Shown: positions 35,208 through 44,644, numbered from the stretch's first letter. The stretch: DNA of 64,000 bases from WLMZ01 sp039920665 (GCA_039920665.1 JBDSDH010000141.1:1-64000); one strand, 5' to 3'. Notes: generated by a model not told the origin, from the sequence alone. Made by a program: numbers and translations.

Positions 35208-36640
35208 CGTGGGCCGACCTCGTGCATGGCATCGAGCCGGTCGAACATCCCGACCCGTAGTCGGTCGCTGTCCATCGTCCGGCCGCCGGCACCGTACATC
35301 GCCCCGCTCTTGGGCATCGGTGACGGTGGGTTCTTGGCGTACTCGACCGCTTCGGCGAGATCGATTGCGAACGCTTCGGCGACGCCCTCTTGGGTGTTGG
35401 GGCGGGTGATGCAGAAGTGCAGCGCCGGTGGGCGCTGCAGGCCGTTCATCCGCCAGCCGCGATCGGCGAGGCCGTCGTTGACATGGAAGATGTCGATCCC
35501 GCCATCGGCCACCGGTGTGGCTGCCTTGAACGCGACGTTGAACAACGAGTCGCCGATCAGCTCGAGTTCGGGGTGCAAGCGCACGGCATCCTTGATCTTG
35601 ACCGCAGTGGCGAAAATGTCGGCGGCGATAGACCGGTAGCCCTCCTTGCCCAACGTCAGCATCGATGCCCATGTCGCCGCGATCAGACCACCGCTGCGGC
35701 TGCCGCCCATGCTCGGCGACGAGTACATCCCTCCCGGCCACCCTTCCTGCATGAAGTACTGCTCGCGGCGCAGCGACTTCGGCTTGAACAGCAGCACCGA
35801 ACTGCCCTTCAGCGCGTAGCCGTACTTGTGGGTGTCGGCCGAGATCGATGTCACGCCCGGAACCCGGAAGTCGAACGGCGGCAAGGGGTAGCCGAGATCT
35901 TCGGCCCAGGCGATGATGAAGCCGCCGAGACAGCCGTCGACGTGCAGACCCAGGTTGTGCTCGATGGCCATCTGGCCGAGCTCGGGGATCGGGTCGATCA
36001 GGCCGTGCGGATAGGTGCCGGCTGTCCCGATCAGCGCAACCGTGTTCGGCCCGATGTGGTCACGCACGAAGTCGAGGTCGACCAGGTACTTGTCGGTGAC
36101 AGGCGCCTTGACGACATTGATGCCGAAGTAGTGGAACGCCTTGTCGAGCGCTGGGTGAGCGGTGACCGCCATGATCACTTCGGGGTGCTCGATGCCTTTC
36201 ACGTTGCGACCCCACTCGCGATAGGCGAGCATCGCCGTGACGAGGCTCTCGGTACCGCCGGACGTGATCAGGCCGCCGACTCCCTCGTCGCCCTCGCCAT
36301 CGATGTCGCCATGCAGCATGCCGGCCGTCATGGCGATGATCTCGGCTTCCATCTTGGTCGCGCTCGGGTACATGTCGCGCTGGAGGACGTTGCTGTGGGC
36401 ATAGAACGCGTAGGCCTCGACGAGGAACGCGTAGTGATCGTGGTCGCCGCTGTAGATGCTGCCGCTCACCCGTCCGGTATCGCCCTTGCTGTCCTCTTCG
36501 GTCGACATCTCGCGCAGTTCGCGCAGGATCTCCTCGCGGCTGATGCCGTGCTCGGGCATCTCGCTGTGCACGTCGTAGCGATCGGCGTAAGGATGCATCG
36601 GCGACACGGGCCGGTTGTTGGTGTCAGGGGGAGTGGTCAT
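35204..36640 (-). CDS. PLP-dependent lyase/decarboxylase, sphingosine-1-phosphate-lyase-like
   Basis: A 478-residue group II decarboxylase-fold enzyme. GLITSGGTESLVTAMLAYREWGR is the PLP phosphate region, LHVDGCLGGFI carries D235, and SISADTHKYGYALKGSS carries the Schiff-base K272. The THKYGYA-KGSS form is shared with sphingosine-1-phosphate lyase and relatives rather than with typical glutamate decarboxylase. Such lyases cleave a phosphorylated amino alcohol into an aldehyde and a phospho-amine. There is no membrane anchor. An FGGY kinase gene lies just upstream. GAGG stands 9 bases before the ATG. Confidence 0.85.
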   Translation of the reverse strand: MTTPPDTNNRPVSPMHPYADRYDVHSEMPEHGISREEILRELREMSTEEDSKGDTGRVSGSIYSGDHDHYAFLVEAYAFYAHSNVLQRDMYPSATKMEAEIIAMTAGMLHGDIDGEGDEGVGGLITSGGTESLVTAMLAYREWGRNVKGIEHPEVIMAVTAHPALDKAFHYFGINVVKAPVTDKYLVDLDFVRDHIGPNTVALIGTAGTYPHGLIDPIPELGQMAIEHNLGLHVDGCLGGFIIAWAEDLGYPLPPFDFRVPGVTSISADTHKYGYALKGSSVLLFKPKSLRREQYFMQEGWPGGMYSSPSMGGSRSGGLIAATWASMLTLGKEGYRSIAADIFATAVKIKDAVRLHPELELIGDSLFNVAFKAATPVADGGIDIFHVNDGLADRGWRMNGLQRPPALHFCITRPNTQEGVAEAFAIDLAEAVEYAKNPPSPMPKSGAMYGAGGRTMDSDRLRVGMFDRLDAMHEVGPR

Positions 36641-36651
36641 GTCATGAACCT

Positions 36652-36707
36652 CATTGTTCTTGGGGGCATTGTTCTTGGGGGCATTGTTCTTGGCGGCGTT
36701 GTTCGGG
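36652..36707. repeat. 15-bp tandem repeat, three copies plus a partial one
   Basis: The unit CATTGTTCTTGGGGG is present twice exactly, once with one change, and once truncated. It fills the gap between the FGGY kinase stop and the lyase start, so it lies in the mRNA leader of the lyase. Confidence 0.85.
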
Positions 36708-38237
36708 TCAGGAGTTGAGCGAGTCGTAGAACGGCGCGGCGCGATCGTGGAAATCGACGAAGTGGGGGAGCAGGTCGGCGTAGACGGCTTGGGCGGCAGG
36801 ATCGGGTTCGTGCAGCGCTGCTGTGGTGAGCATCGACGGCACGTCCTCGAGATGTACGTCGCCGAGCGCAACGAGTGCGAGGAGTGCAGCGCCGTGAGCG
36901 TTGGTCGATGTCGAATTCGTCAGCCGCCGAACCTGCACACCGAAACAATCGGCGAGCGTCTGGCCCCACAGCGCAGATCCGGCACCGCCTCCGCCGAATC
37001 CGATCTCGGCGTACTGCTGCCCGGCGAGCGCGCTGAAATGGGGCAGCAGCCAGGCGGCGTTCATCGCGACACCTTCGATGACGGCTCGGGCCATGTCGGC
37101 CCGACGGGTGCCGAGGCCGATGTTGACGAAACCGGCGCGGGTGCGGCGATGGTACGAGGGGGCCATCGAGCCGATCAGCCATGGCAGGAACATCACGCCG
37201 TTGGCCCCAGTCGGCGCCGAGGCTGCGGCAGCGAGCACCCGCTCGAACGCGTCGTGCGGAGCCGCAAGACCGAGACCGTCATCGGGATAGACGATGTCGT
37301 TGACGAACAGGTCGAGTGCCTTGCCGCCGACACCGTTCTCGGCAACGAGAAAGTAGGTACCCGGCAGCGGGCTCGGCGCGGATGTCAGCCCGTGTTCGAT
37401 GTCGTGGCGCTTGGAGGGCAAGTGGGTGGCCATCACGGTCGTGGTGCCGATGATCAGACCGCAGCGCGAACTGTCGATGGCCCCGGTGCCGACCGCTGAG
37501 GTCACCGAGTCGATCGTTGCATCGGCAACGATCGCGTTCGGCGAGATTCCGAGGTGCTCTGCAGCCGCGGTCGTGACGGTGCCGCGCGGCTCACCCATCG
37601 GCACGAGCGTCGGCAACTTGGCGACGTCCAACGTCGACATCGCCAAGAGTTCGTCGCTGTACGTCGTGGCACCCCACGTCCGGTTGTCGACCGACAGCAT
37701 CGGGAACATCGTGTTCTGCGTCGCGGTCACCCGGCCGGTGAGCCGGGCGGCAATCGCATCCATCGGCTCGACGAATGCGGCAGCTGCGGCGTAGACGTCT
37801 GGCAACAGGTTGCGGATGATGCCGACGTGGCCGAGGTCGTCGTTGCCAGAGGGCGCGATCCCGTGCAGCTCGATCCATCGTGGCGCGGTCTCGGCGGTGG
37901 CGATCGCCGGATGGTTGCGGCGACCGCGACCGTCCATCCACATGATCGTGTTGGCGAGCGGTGTTCCGGCGCTGTCGACCGCAAGCGTCGATGTGTACTG
38001 GCTGGTCACCGCGATGACGGTGATGTCAGCTGCGCCAAGCCCCGACGCAGGTACGGCCTGGCGAGCACAGCGACCGATCGCAGCCCACCACCCGTTGGCA
38101 TCCTGTTCGACCCCGCCGCCGGGCGTGAAGATCAGCGGTAACACCTCGCCCGCTCCGGCGAGCACTCGACCCGCGTCGTCGACCACAGCCACCTTCACTC
38201 CGGTGCTGCCGAGATCGATCGCAAGTACACACGTCAT
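36708..38237 (-). CDS. FGGY-family carbohydrate kinase (xylulokinase-like)
   Basis: A 509-residue ASKHA-fold kinase. VLAIDLGSTGVKVAVVDDAGRV is the phosphate-1 motif, NTIMWMDGRGRRNHP holds the catalytic Asp region, and IGFGGGGAGSALWGQTLADCFGVQV is the adenosine motif. Known members phosphorylate xylulose, glycerol, gluconate, ribulose and related polyols. The substrate here is not predictable. It overlaps the ABC ATPase gene by 4 bases and precedes the PLP lyase, so it probably acts on the imported compound. Confidence 0.9.
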   Translation of the reverse strand: MTCVLAIDLGSTGVKVAVVDDAGRVLAGAGEVLPLIFTPGGGVEQDANGWWAAIGRCARQAVPASGLGAADITVIAVTSQYTSTLAVDSAGTPLANTIMWMDGRGRRNHPAIATAETAPRWIELHGIAPSGNDDLGHVGIIRNLLPDVYAAAAAFVEPMDAIAARLTGRVTATQNTMFPMLSVDNRTWGATTYSDELLAMSTLDVAKLPTLVPMGEPRGTVTTAAAEHLGISPNAIVADATIDSVTSAVGTGAIDSSRCGLIIGTTTVMATHLPSKRHDIEHGLTSAPSPLPGTYFLVAENGVGGKALDLFVNDIVYPDDGLGLAAPHDAFERVLAAAASAPTGANGVMFLPWLIGSMAPSYHRRTRAGFVNIGLGTRRADMARAVIEGVAMNAAWLLPHFSALAGQQYAEIGFGGGGAGSALWGQTLADCFGVQVRRLTNSTSTNAHGAALLALVALGDVHLEDVPSMLTTAALHEPDPAAQAVYADLLPHFVDFHDRAAPFYDSLNS

Positions 38238-39262
38238 GTCGCCGGCCCGGACGTCACAGCGGCGATATCGACCGCAGCTCGGCCATCGGCACCGGGAAAG
38301 TGGCATGCGACGAGATGCCCAATGTCATTGCCCTGAACGTTGCCGATCAGCAACGGTTCGGTGTCGGCACAACGTTGTTCGGCTCGCCAGCAGCGGGTGC
38401 GGAACCGGCAGCCCGACGGTGGCTCGATCGCGCTCGGTAGTTCGCCCTGCAAGACGATCCTGCGGCGCTGCTGTTGGATGGCAGGATCAGGGATCGGCAC
38501 TGCCGAGAGCAGGGCTTGGGTGTATGGATGTTGCGGGGTGTCGTACACCTGATCAGACGGGCCGATCTCGACGATCTTGCCGAGGTACATCACTGCCACC
38601 CGGTCAGCGAGTTGGCGCACGACAGCGAGATCGTGGGCGATGAACACATACGACAAGCCAAGCCGCTCGCGTAGGTCGATCAGCAACTTCATGATCTCGG
38701 CCTGGATGCTGACGTCGAGGGCGGACACCGGCTCGTCCAACACGAGCAGCGCGGGCGAGATCGCCAACGCCCGAGCGATGCCGACACGCTGGCGTTGCCC
38801 GCCGGAGAACTGGTGGGGGTAGCGGTCGAGGTGCTCGGGTCGGAGTTGGACCAGCGCGAGCAGCTCATCGACCCGCTCGCGAACGGCAGCCGGTGATTCT
38901 CCGTGTACCTCGAGCGGTTCGGCCAACAGGCGGCGAACGGTCATCCGCGGATGCAGCGACGACTGCGGATCCTGGAACACGATCTGCATGTCGCGGCGGG
39001 CGCGGCGCAGTTCATCGCGCTTCATCGCGAGCAGATCCTTGCCCCGGAACTGCACGTCGCCGCTCGTCGGCTCGATCAAGCGCAGGATGCACCGGCCGGT
39101 CGTGGACTTGCCGCAACCGCTCTCGCCGACGAGGGCGAGCGTCTCGCCCGGTTGGAGGTCGAAGCTGACGCCACTGACCGCGTGGAGCACCGTCGCTCGG
39201 CCGCGGTCGCGGACCTTGAACTCCTTGACCAGATTCGCAACGCGCAGAATCGGCTCGCTCAT
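38234..39262 (-). CDS. Oligopeptide-type ABC transporter ATP-binding protein (OppF/DppF-like)
   Basis: 342 residues. Walker A is LVGESGCGKSTTGR, the Q-loop is IVFQDPQSSLHPRM, the signature is QFSGGQRQRVGIARALA, and Walker B is LLVLDEPVSALDVS. The C-terminal oligopeptide-transporter domain ends with CRFRTRCWRAEQRC, a cysteine pattern that binds an iron-sulfur cluster in DppF-type proteins. It powers the importer encoded upstream. ATGA overlaps tie it to both neighbours. Confidence 0.93.
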   Translation of the reverse strand: MSEPILRVANLVKEFKVRDRGRATVLHAVSGVSFDLQPGETLALVGESGCGKSTTGRCILRLIEPTSGDVQFRGKDLLAMKRDELRRARRDMQIVFQDPQSSLHPRMTVRRLLAEPLEVHGESPAAVRERVDELLALVQLRPEHLDRYPHQFSGGQRQRVGIARALAISPALLVLDEPVSALDVSIQAEIMKLLIDLRERLGLSYVFIAHDLAVVRQLADRVAVMYLGKIVEIGPSDQVYDTPQHPYTQALLSAVPIPDPAIQQQRRRIVLQGELPSAIEPPSGCRFRTRCWRAEQRCADTEPLLIGNVQGNDIGHLVACHFPGADGRAAVDIAAVTSGPAT

Positions 39263-40275
39263 CGTGGCGCCCCCGAGGTCGTCACAGCGTCGGCGGGTTC
39301 GGCGAACACCGAGCAGGCGATTCGCGTCGCTCCGTGCGGGGCGAGCATCGGTTCGGCATCCGAGCAACTCGCCACCGCGAATCGGCAACGCGGCGTGAAC
39401 GGGCAGCCGGGTGGCAGCGCCTGAGGGCTGGCGGGTACACCGGGGATTGCTGCCTGCACCTCGTGACGGCTGTCGAGTCGAGGGAGGCATTCGAGCAGAC
39501 CCCTGGTGTACGGATGGCCGGGATTGGCGAACAACGCGCCGACCGCTCCTGTCTCGACGACCCGACCCGCGTACATCACCGCGACCCGGTCGGCCTCACC
39601 CGCGACGACTCCGAGGTCGTGGGTGATCAGGACGAGCGCAAGTTGCTTCTCGCGGCGCAGATCACCGAGCAGATCCATGATCTGGGCTTGCACGGTCACG
39701 TCGAGCGCAGTGGTCGGCTCGTCGGCGATCAGTACCTCTGGATCGTTCGAAATCGCCATTGCGATCATCACCCGCTGACGCATTCCACCGGACAGCTCGT
39801 GTGGATAGGCGTGGACCCGCTTGGCCGGTTGCGAGATCGCGACCTGATCGAGCAGCGACACCGCTTTGGCGAGCGCAGCCTTCTTCGACAGCCCTGGTTG
39901 ATGGGCTCGCATCACCAGCGAAAGTTGACGACCAACGGTGAGCACCGGATTGAGTGAGGTCATTGGATCCTGGAAGACCATCGCCACCTTGCGGCCGCGG
40001 ACAGCACGCAACTTCGACGGTGCGAGACCGACCAGTTCGGTGTCGCGGAACCGAGCCGATCCGGTGACCCGAGCGGTCGGCAGCAATCCGAGCATCGCCA
40101 TCATCGTCACGCTCTTACCGGAGCCGGATTCGCCGACGATGGCCAACGCGTCACCCGCGAACACATCGAGGTCGATTCCTCGTACTGCGGGAACATCGCC
40201 GGACGGAGTGTCGAACGTGACCCGCAGATCGCGCACGCTGAGGATCGGCTGGCTCGTCTGGTTCGGGTCGGTCAC
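39259..40275 (-). CDS. Oligopeptide-type ABC transporter ATP-binding protein (OppD/DppD-like)
   Basis: 338 residues from a GTG overlapping the permease stop. The frame is open far upstream, but family similarity begins at ILSVRDLRVTFDTPSGDVPAVRGI. Walker A is IVGESGSGKSVTMM, the signature is ELSGGMRQRVMIAMAI, and Walker B is VLIADEPTTALDVT. The C-terminal cysteines occur in CPFTPRCRFAVASC. It pairs with the downstream ATPase in a heterodimer. Confidence 0.93.
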   Translation of the reverse strand: MTDPNQTSQPILSVRDLRVTFDTPSGDVPAVRGIDLDVFAGDALAIVGESGSGKSVTMMAMLGLLPTARVTGSARFRDTELVGLAPSKLRAVRGRKVAMVFQDPMTSLNPVLTVGRQLSLVMRAHQPGLSKKAALAKAVSLLDQVAISQPAKRVHAYPHELSGGMRQRVMIAMAISNDPEVLIADEPTTALDVTVQAQIMDLLGDLRREKQLALVLITHDLGVVAGEADRVAVMYAGRVVETGAVGALFANPGHPYTRGLLECLPRLDSRHEVQAAIPGVPASPQALPPGCPFTPRCRFAVASCSDAEPMLAPHGATRIACSVFAEPADAVTTSGAPR

Positions 40276-41132
40276 CGGCCCTGCTCCTTGACATCGAAGG
40301 TGTCGCGCAGTGCATCGCCGACGAAGTTGAACGCCATCACGACCAGCAGAATCGCGAGGCCTGGTGACGCAGCGATCCACCACTGGTAGAAGTTGGTCGC
40401 GCCCTCGGTGATCATCGCCCCCCACTCCGATGACGGCGGGCGAGCACCGAGGCCGATGAAGCTCAACGAAGCGGTGAGCAGCACCACCTGACCGAAGTCC
40501 ATCGTGCCGTTGACCAACACGGGCGTGTACGACATCGGCAGGATGTAGCGGCGCAGGATCAGCCATCGTCCGGCACCGATCGCCTGTGCCGATTCGACGA
40601 ACTCGCGCTGCCGCACAGCGATCACCTGGGCCCGCAGCAGTCGGGCGTAGATCGGCCACCAGACCAACGCCATCGCGATCAGCGCATTGCGGATGCCAGG
40701 CCCGAGGGAGGCGGTGATGGCCATCGCGAGCAGGATCGGAGGGAACGCCATCGTGATGTCGACGAGACGCATCAGGACGGCATCGATCCAGCCCCCGAAG
40801 AACCCGGCTGCCGCGCCGACGACCGTACCGACGATGACCGAGGAGATGATCACGATCGCCGCGACCGGCAGCGAGATCCGCGCCCCGTAGAGGGTGCGGA
40901 CGAACACATCGCGCCCGAGCGCGTCGGTGCCCATCAGATGCGACCAGCTCGGGCCCTGCAACCGAGCGGCGACGGGCTCGAGCGGATCGAACGGCGTCCA
41001 CAGTGGCAGTGTGATCGCGACCAGCACCCACAACGACAGGACGATGACGCCGACCAGCGCCGGACCTCGCAACCACGGTGGACGGATGCGTCGACGGCGA
41101 GTAGCGGCAACCGGCAACGAGATCGTGCTCAT
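40272..41132 (-). CDS. ABC transporter permease (DppC-like)
   Basis: 286 residues with six membrane segments. GTDALGRDVFVRTLYGARISL is the OppC/DppC N-terminal signature, and the EAA loop is ESAQAIGAGRWLILRRYILP. The ATG nearest the N-terminal helix is chosen because it follows the DppB stop by 7 bases; the frame itself opens earlier. Confidence 0.93.
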   Translation of the reverse strand: MSTISLPVAATRRRRIRPPWLRGPALVGVIVLSLWVLVAITLPLWTPFDPLEPVAARLQGPSWSHLMGTDALGRDVFVRTLYGARISLPVAAIVIISSVIVGTVVGAAAGFFGGWIDAVLMRLVDITMAFPPILLAMAITASLGPGIRNALIAMALVWWPIYARLLRAQVIAVRQREFVESAQAIGAGRWLILRRYILPMSYTPVLVNGTMDFGQVVLLTASLSFIGLGARPPSSEWGAMITEGATNFYQWWIAASPGLAILLVVMAFNFVGDALRDTFDVKEQGR

Positions 41133-41139
41133 CGACGCG

Positions 41140-42153
41140 TCACGACAGTCGGATCCGGGGGTCGGCGAAGGCGTAGGCGACATCGGTGATGAGATTGGTG
41201 ATCAGGAATGCAACACCACCGAGGATGGTGACGCCGATAATCGCCGGGAAGTCGAGGTTGCGTGACGCGTCGACCGCATAGCTGCCGACCCCGGGCCACG
41301 AGAAAACGGTCTCGGTCAACACCGCGCCGGTGAGCAGGAACGCGAACGTGAACGCAACGATCGTGATGGTCGGCAGCAGGGCATTGCGCAAGGCGTGGGT
41401 GTTGACGACCGTGCGTTCGCGCAGGCCCATCGCTCGGCCGACCCGCACGTATTCCATCGAGAGTTCGTCGAGCAGGCTGGCCCGCACGAGTCTCGTCACG
41501 ATGCCGATCACGCCCCACCCGAGCACGGCCGCGGGCAGGATCAGGTGGGTCGCGGCTTGGACGAACAGCGACATGTTGCCGTGCAGCAGCGAGTCGATCG
41601 TGTAGAAGCCGGTGATCCGTCCGGGCGGTGCAGAGCGAGGCTCGAGGCGACCCGGACCTGGCAGCCAGCCGAGTCGCGCATACAACACGTAGAGCAGCAG
41701 CAGGCCGCTCCAGAACGCAGGGAGTGACGAGCCGATCAGGGCGAAGAACCGGGCGACGTGGTCGATGAGCTTGTTGCGCTTGCGGGCTGCGACGATGCCG
41801 AGTCCGATGCCGATCGCGGTGCCACCGATCAACGCTGTGAACGTGAGCTCGAGCGTCGCCGGGAGCCGATCGATCAGGTCGTCGAACACCGGCTTGCGGG
41901 TCGAGAACGACGTCCCCATCTCGCCTCGAACAAGGTTCTTCATGTACGTCGCGTATTGCACCGGCACCGAGTCGTCGAGCCCCCAGCGAGCCTTGGCCGC
42001 GTTGACCACATCGGGGTTGTTGAGGTTGCGCTCGCCCACGATTGACACCAGCGGATCTGCTGGTGTCAATCGTGAGACGGCGAAGACGAGCGTGGCGATG
42101 CCGAGCAACAGCAGCGGCATCACTGCGATTCGTCGGATCAAATAGCGCTTCAC
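41140..42153 (-). CDS. ABC transporter permease (DppB-like)
   Basis: 337 residues with six membrane segments. MKRYLIRRIAVMPLLLLGIATLVFAVSRLTPADP is the usual DppB opening, and EYVRVGRAMGLRERTVVNTHALRNALLP is the EAA loop. Together with the DppC-like protein it forms the channel. It starts 16 bases after the binding-protein stop. Confidence 0.93.
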   Translation of the reverse strand: MKRYLIRRIAVMPLLLLGIATLVFAVSRLTPADPLVSIVGERNLNNPDVVNAAKARWGLDDSVPVQYATYMKNLVRGEMGTSFSTRKPVFDDLIDRLPATLELTFTALIGGTAIGIGLGIVAARKRNKLIDHVARFFALIGSSLPAFWSGLLLLYVLYARLGWLPGPGRLEPRSAPPGRITGFYTIDSLLHGNMSLFVQAATHLILPAAVLGWGVIGIVTRLVRASLLDELSMEYVRVGRAMGLRERTVVNTHALRNALLPTITIVAFTFAFLLTGAVLTETVFSWPGVGSYAVDASRNLDFPAIIGVTILGGVAFLITNLITDVAYAFADPRIRLS

Positions 42154-42169
42154 GTGGAGACGTGAACCT

Positions 42170-43840
42170 CTAGGACCGGCCGAGCTTGGACAAGTCGAGG
42201 TTGCAGCAGGCGCTGTAGGCCATGCCGGTGATGTCGGAGCGGCTGGCCAGGAACAGGTCGGGGTTGACGATCGGAATGATCACTTGATCGTCGATCATCA
42301 TCTGGCCGAGCTGCTTGTAGAGCGAGGCCCGTTCGGTTGCATCTTGGGTGGCGAATGCCTGAGCGAGCACGGTGGCCTCTTCGGGATTCGGATCGCTCTT
42401 GGTCCAGCCCTGCCACTGGGTGCCCTCGGCCATGCTGAAGTACTGCACGTACTGGCTGGAATCGGTGTGATCGGGAGCGAAGTAGAGCATCGTCACGGGG
42501 ATGCCGTCTTTGCCGATCTTGTCGGCCCACACCGCAATTTCGACCGGGTTGAGTTCGAGGTTGATGCCGACCTTCTTGAGGTCGGTCTGAACCTGCTGCA
42601 TGGCCGTGCTGAAGTCGATCCCATAGACGTTGAGCGACGGGAAGGTCGCATCGAGGGTGATGTCGGTGACGCCGGCATCGGCGAGCAACTGCTTGGCCTT
42701 CTCGATGTTCTGGACCGGCTTGGGCAGGTCAGCCGATCCGGCGAAACCGTTGGGAATCGGCGACGCTTGCGACTGACCGGCACCCCCCGCGGTGACCTGG
42801 ACCAAGTTGTCGTAGTCGAGTGCGAGTCGGATCGCCTCTCGAACGGCGGGTGTCAGGGCCTCGCCGCCGACGGCTTTCTCGCTGATTGCGAGGTACACGT
42901 AGTTGAAGCTCGGGACGTCGGTCACGGTGACATCGGTGCTGTCGAGGCCGCTTGCGACATCGGCCGAGATCTGCATCGCGATGTCGACCGCGCCCTGTTC
43001 GAGTTGCTGACGCTGAGTGACGGCGCTGGGGGTCTCTTTGATGATCACCTCGGGGAATTCCGAGACGGCGCCCCAGAATTTGTCGTTGCGGCTCAGTCGC
43101 AGTTCGTTGCCATCGGCGTAGGACTTCAGTGCGAACGCTCCACTGCCGGCCGAGTTGGACAGGAACCAGGTCTCGGCGGTGTCGGTGGCCGGATCCATCG
43201 TTGCTCCGTTGGCTTGGGCCAACTTGGCGTTGATGATGCCGAGGTACGGGCTGTTGACCTGGGCCAGGAAGGCCGAGTTCGGTGCGTTGAGTGTGACGAC
43301 GACCGTCGATTCGTCGGGCGTGTCGATCGTCTCGATGCTTCCGGCGAGGTACGACGACGAACCCTGCAGCGCCTTGAGTCGCTCCCACGAGAACTTCACG
43401 TCGGCGCTCGTCACCTTGGTGCCATCGGCGAACACCGCCTTCGGATCGAGCGTGAACGTGAATTCGGTCTGTGCTGGGTTGCCTTCCCACTTGGTCGCGA
43501 GTCGGGGGACGAGCGTTTGGTTGTCGCTGCTGTCCAGTCCGATCAACGTCTCGTAGACGGCCGTCATGTAGATCTGGCAGGTGTCGCAGTAAGCGAGCGA
43601 CGGATCGAGCGAGTTGACGTCCATCTGGCGGGCGATGACCAACGCCTTGCCGCCACCGGTGTCTCCGCCGGTGTTGCCACCGCCATCGACGCTGGCGGCT
43701 GTGCTGCCACCGCTGCCGCTCGTGCTGGCCGGTGCGGCGGGATCGCTGCCACACGCAGCGAGGATCATCACGCCAGCGATCGCACAAGCGGCGGTTCGAG
43801 TCATCACGCTGCGAGAACGGGACTTCGAGTAACGGACCAT
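42170..43840 (-). CDS. Extracellular solute-binding lipoprotein, family 5 (DppA/OppA-like)
   Basis: 556 residues. A basic N-terminus and hydrophobic signal end in the lipobox ILAAC, followed by a Ser/Gly-rich linker. KWEGNPAQTEFTFTLDPKAVFADGTKVTSADVKFSWERL is the SBP_bac_5 signature. The family binds peptides, but also nickel, sugars and other small molecules. The ATG is preceded at 7 bases by GGGAGGT, one of the few strong Shine-Dalgarno sequences here. It is the first gene of the operon, which also encodes a kinase and a lyase, so a non-peptide ligand is plausible. Confidence 0.93.
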   Translation of the reverse strand: MVRYSKSRSRSVMTRTAACAIAGVMILAACGSDPAAPASTSGSGGSTAASVDGGGNTGGDTGGGKALVIARQMDVNSLDPSLAYCDTCQIYMTAVYETLIGLDSSDNQTLVPRLATKWEGNPAQTEFTFTLDPKAVFADGTKVTSADVKFSWERLKALQGSSSYLAGSIETIDTPDESTVVVTLNAPNSAFLAQVNSPYLGIINAKLAQANGATMDPATDTAETWFLSNSAGSGAFALKSYADGNELRLSRNDKFWGAVSEFPEVIIKETPSAVTQRQQLEQGAVDIAMQISADVASGLDSTDVTVTDVPSFNYVYLAISEKAVGGEALTPAVREAIRLALDYDNLVQVTAGGAGQSQASPIPNGFAGSADLPKPVQNIEKAKQLLADAGVTDITLDATFPSLNVYGIDFSTAMQQVQTDLKKVGINLELNPVEIAVWADKIGKDGIPVTMLYFAPDHTDSSQYVQYFSMAEGTQWQGWTKSDPNPEEATVLAQAFATQDATERASLYKQLGQMMIDDQVIIPIVNPDLFLASRSDITGMAYSACCNLDLSKLGRS

Positions 43841-43862
43841 CACAGGACCTCCCCAGGTCAGC

Positions 43863-43883
43863 CACCCAACGAATCGTTGGGTG
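43863..43883. promoter_or_regulatory. Perfect 21-bp palindrome between the ABC operon and tetR
   Basis: Arms CACCCAACG and CGTTGGGTG flank AAT. Outer GTCAG and CTGAC extend the symmetry with a small bulge. It lies just upstream of the binding-protein ribosome site and in the divergent promoter region of a TetR gene. It is the best operator candidate in the window. Confidence 0.6.
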
Positions 43884-44005
43884 CACTGACTGCAGTTAAT
43901 ACGGCATGTCCAGTCTCGTCAAGTGCCAAATCGTCGATCTGAGACGCCCATTTGACACCGTCCGTACACTGACCGCAAGCTGACCGCATCGAAAGGGACG
44001 TGCCG

Positions 44006-44605
44006 ATGAACCAGCGTGAGTTGCAACGAGTGGAGACCCGCCGCACCCTGGCCGAACATGCACTGCGCCTGTTCAGCACGAATGGCTACGAGGAGACCAC
44101 CGTCGAGGAAATCGCCGGTGCTGCCGGCGTCAGTCCGCGCACCTTCTTCCTTCACTTCTCGACCAAGGCTGCTGCTGCGTTTCCGGACCATGAAGAACGT
44201 GTGCGCAACTTCACCGAGCGACTCGGCGACGGGCACCAGCCCGGAAATCCGTTGCTTCACCTGTGTGACGTGCTCGCCCACGGGCTTGACATCAGCTCGC
44301 CGACTCGGCGCACGCGGTACCAATTGCTGGCCGAGGTGGCGGCGTTGCGCGCCGAAGATGCTCGCACCGATCGCGACTACGAAGAAGTCGTCGCCGCGTA
44401 TCTGATCCACGCCTGGGGCAACTCGATCGAAGCCACGATCCGCGCCCACGCAATCGCCAACGCTGCACTCGGCGTCTGCCGGGCGTCGCTCATCGGCTGG
44501 GGCCAAGCAGGCATCGATCCGCGCGAGGTGTGCTTCGAGATCCTCCACCGGATGATCGGTTCACCGTTCGACGCGCCGCTGGGGTCGGTGCAGTCACTGC
44601 AGTAG
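44006..44605 (+). CDS. TetR-family transcriptional regulator, probable regulator of the ABC operon
   Basis: 199 residues. RRTLAEHALRLFSTNGYEETTVEEIAGAAGVSPRTFFLHFSTKAAAAF is a standard TetR HTH. The C-terminal ligand domain is helical and not assignable. The ATG follows AAAGGGA by 7 bases. TACACT lies about 35 bases upstream as a possible -10. Divergence from the ABC operon and the intervening palindrome suggest autoregulation and control of the transporter. Confidence 0.9.
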   Translation: MNQRELQRVETRRTLAEHALRLFSTNGYEETTVEEIAGAAGVSPRTFFLHFSTKAAAAFPDHEERVRNFTERLGDGHQPGNPLLHLCDVLAHGLDISSPTRRTRYQLLAEVAALRAEDARTDRDYEEVVAAYLIHAWGNSIEATIRAHAIANAALGVCRASLIGWGQAGIDPREVCFEILHRMIGSPFDAPLGSVQSLQ

Positions 44606-44644
44606 ACAGCTGCGGTTTCGGCCGAGTCGAGACCGGGTAGCGAA

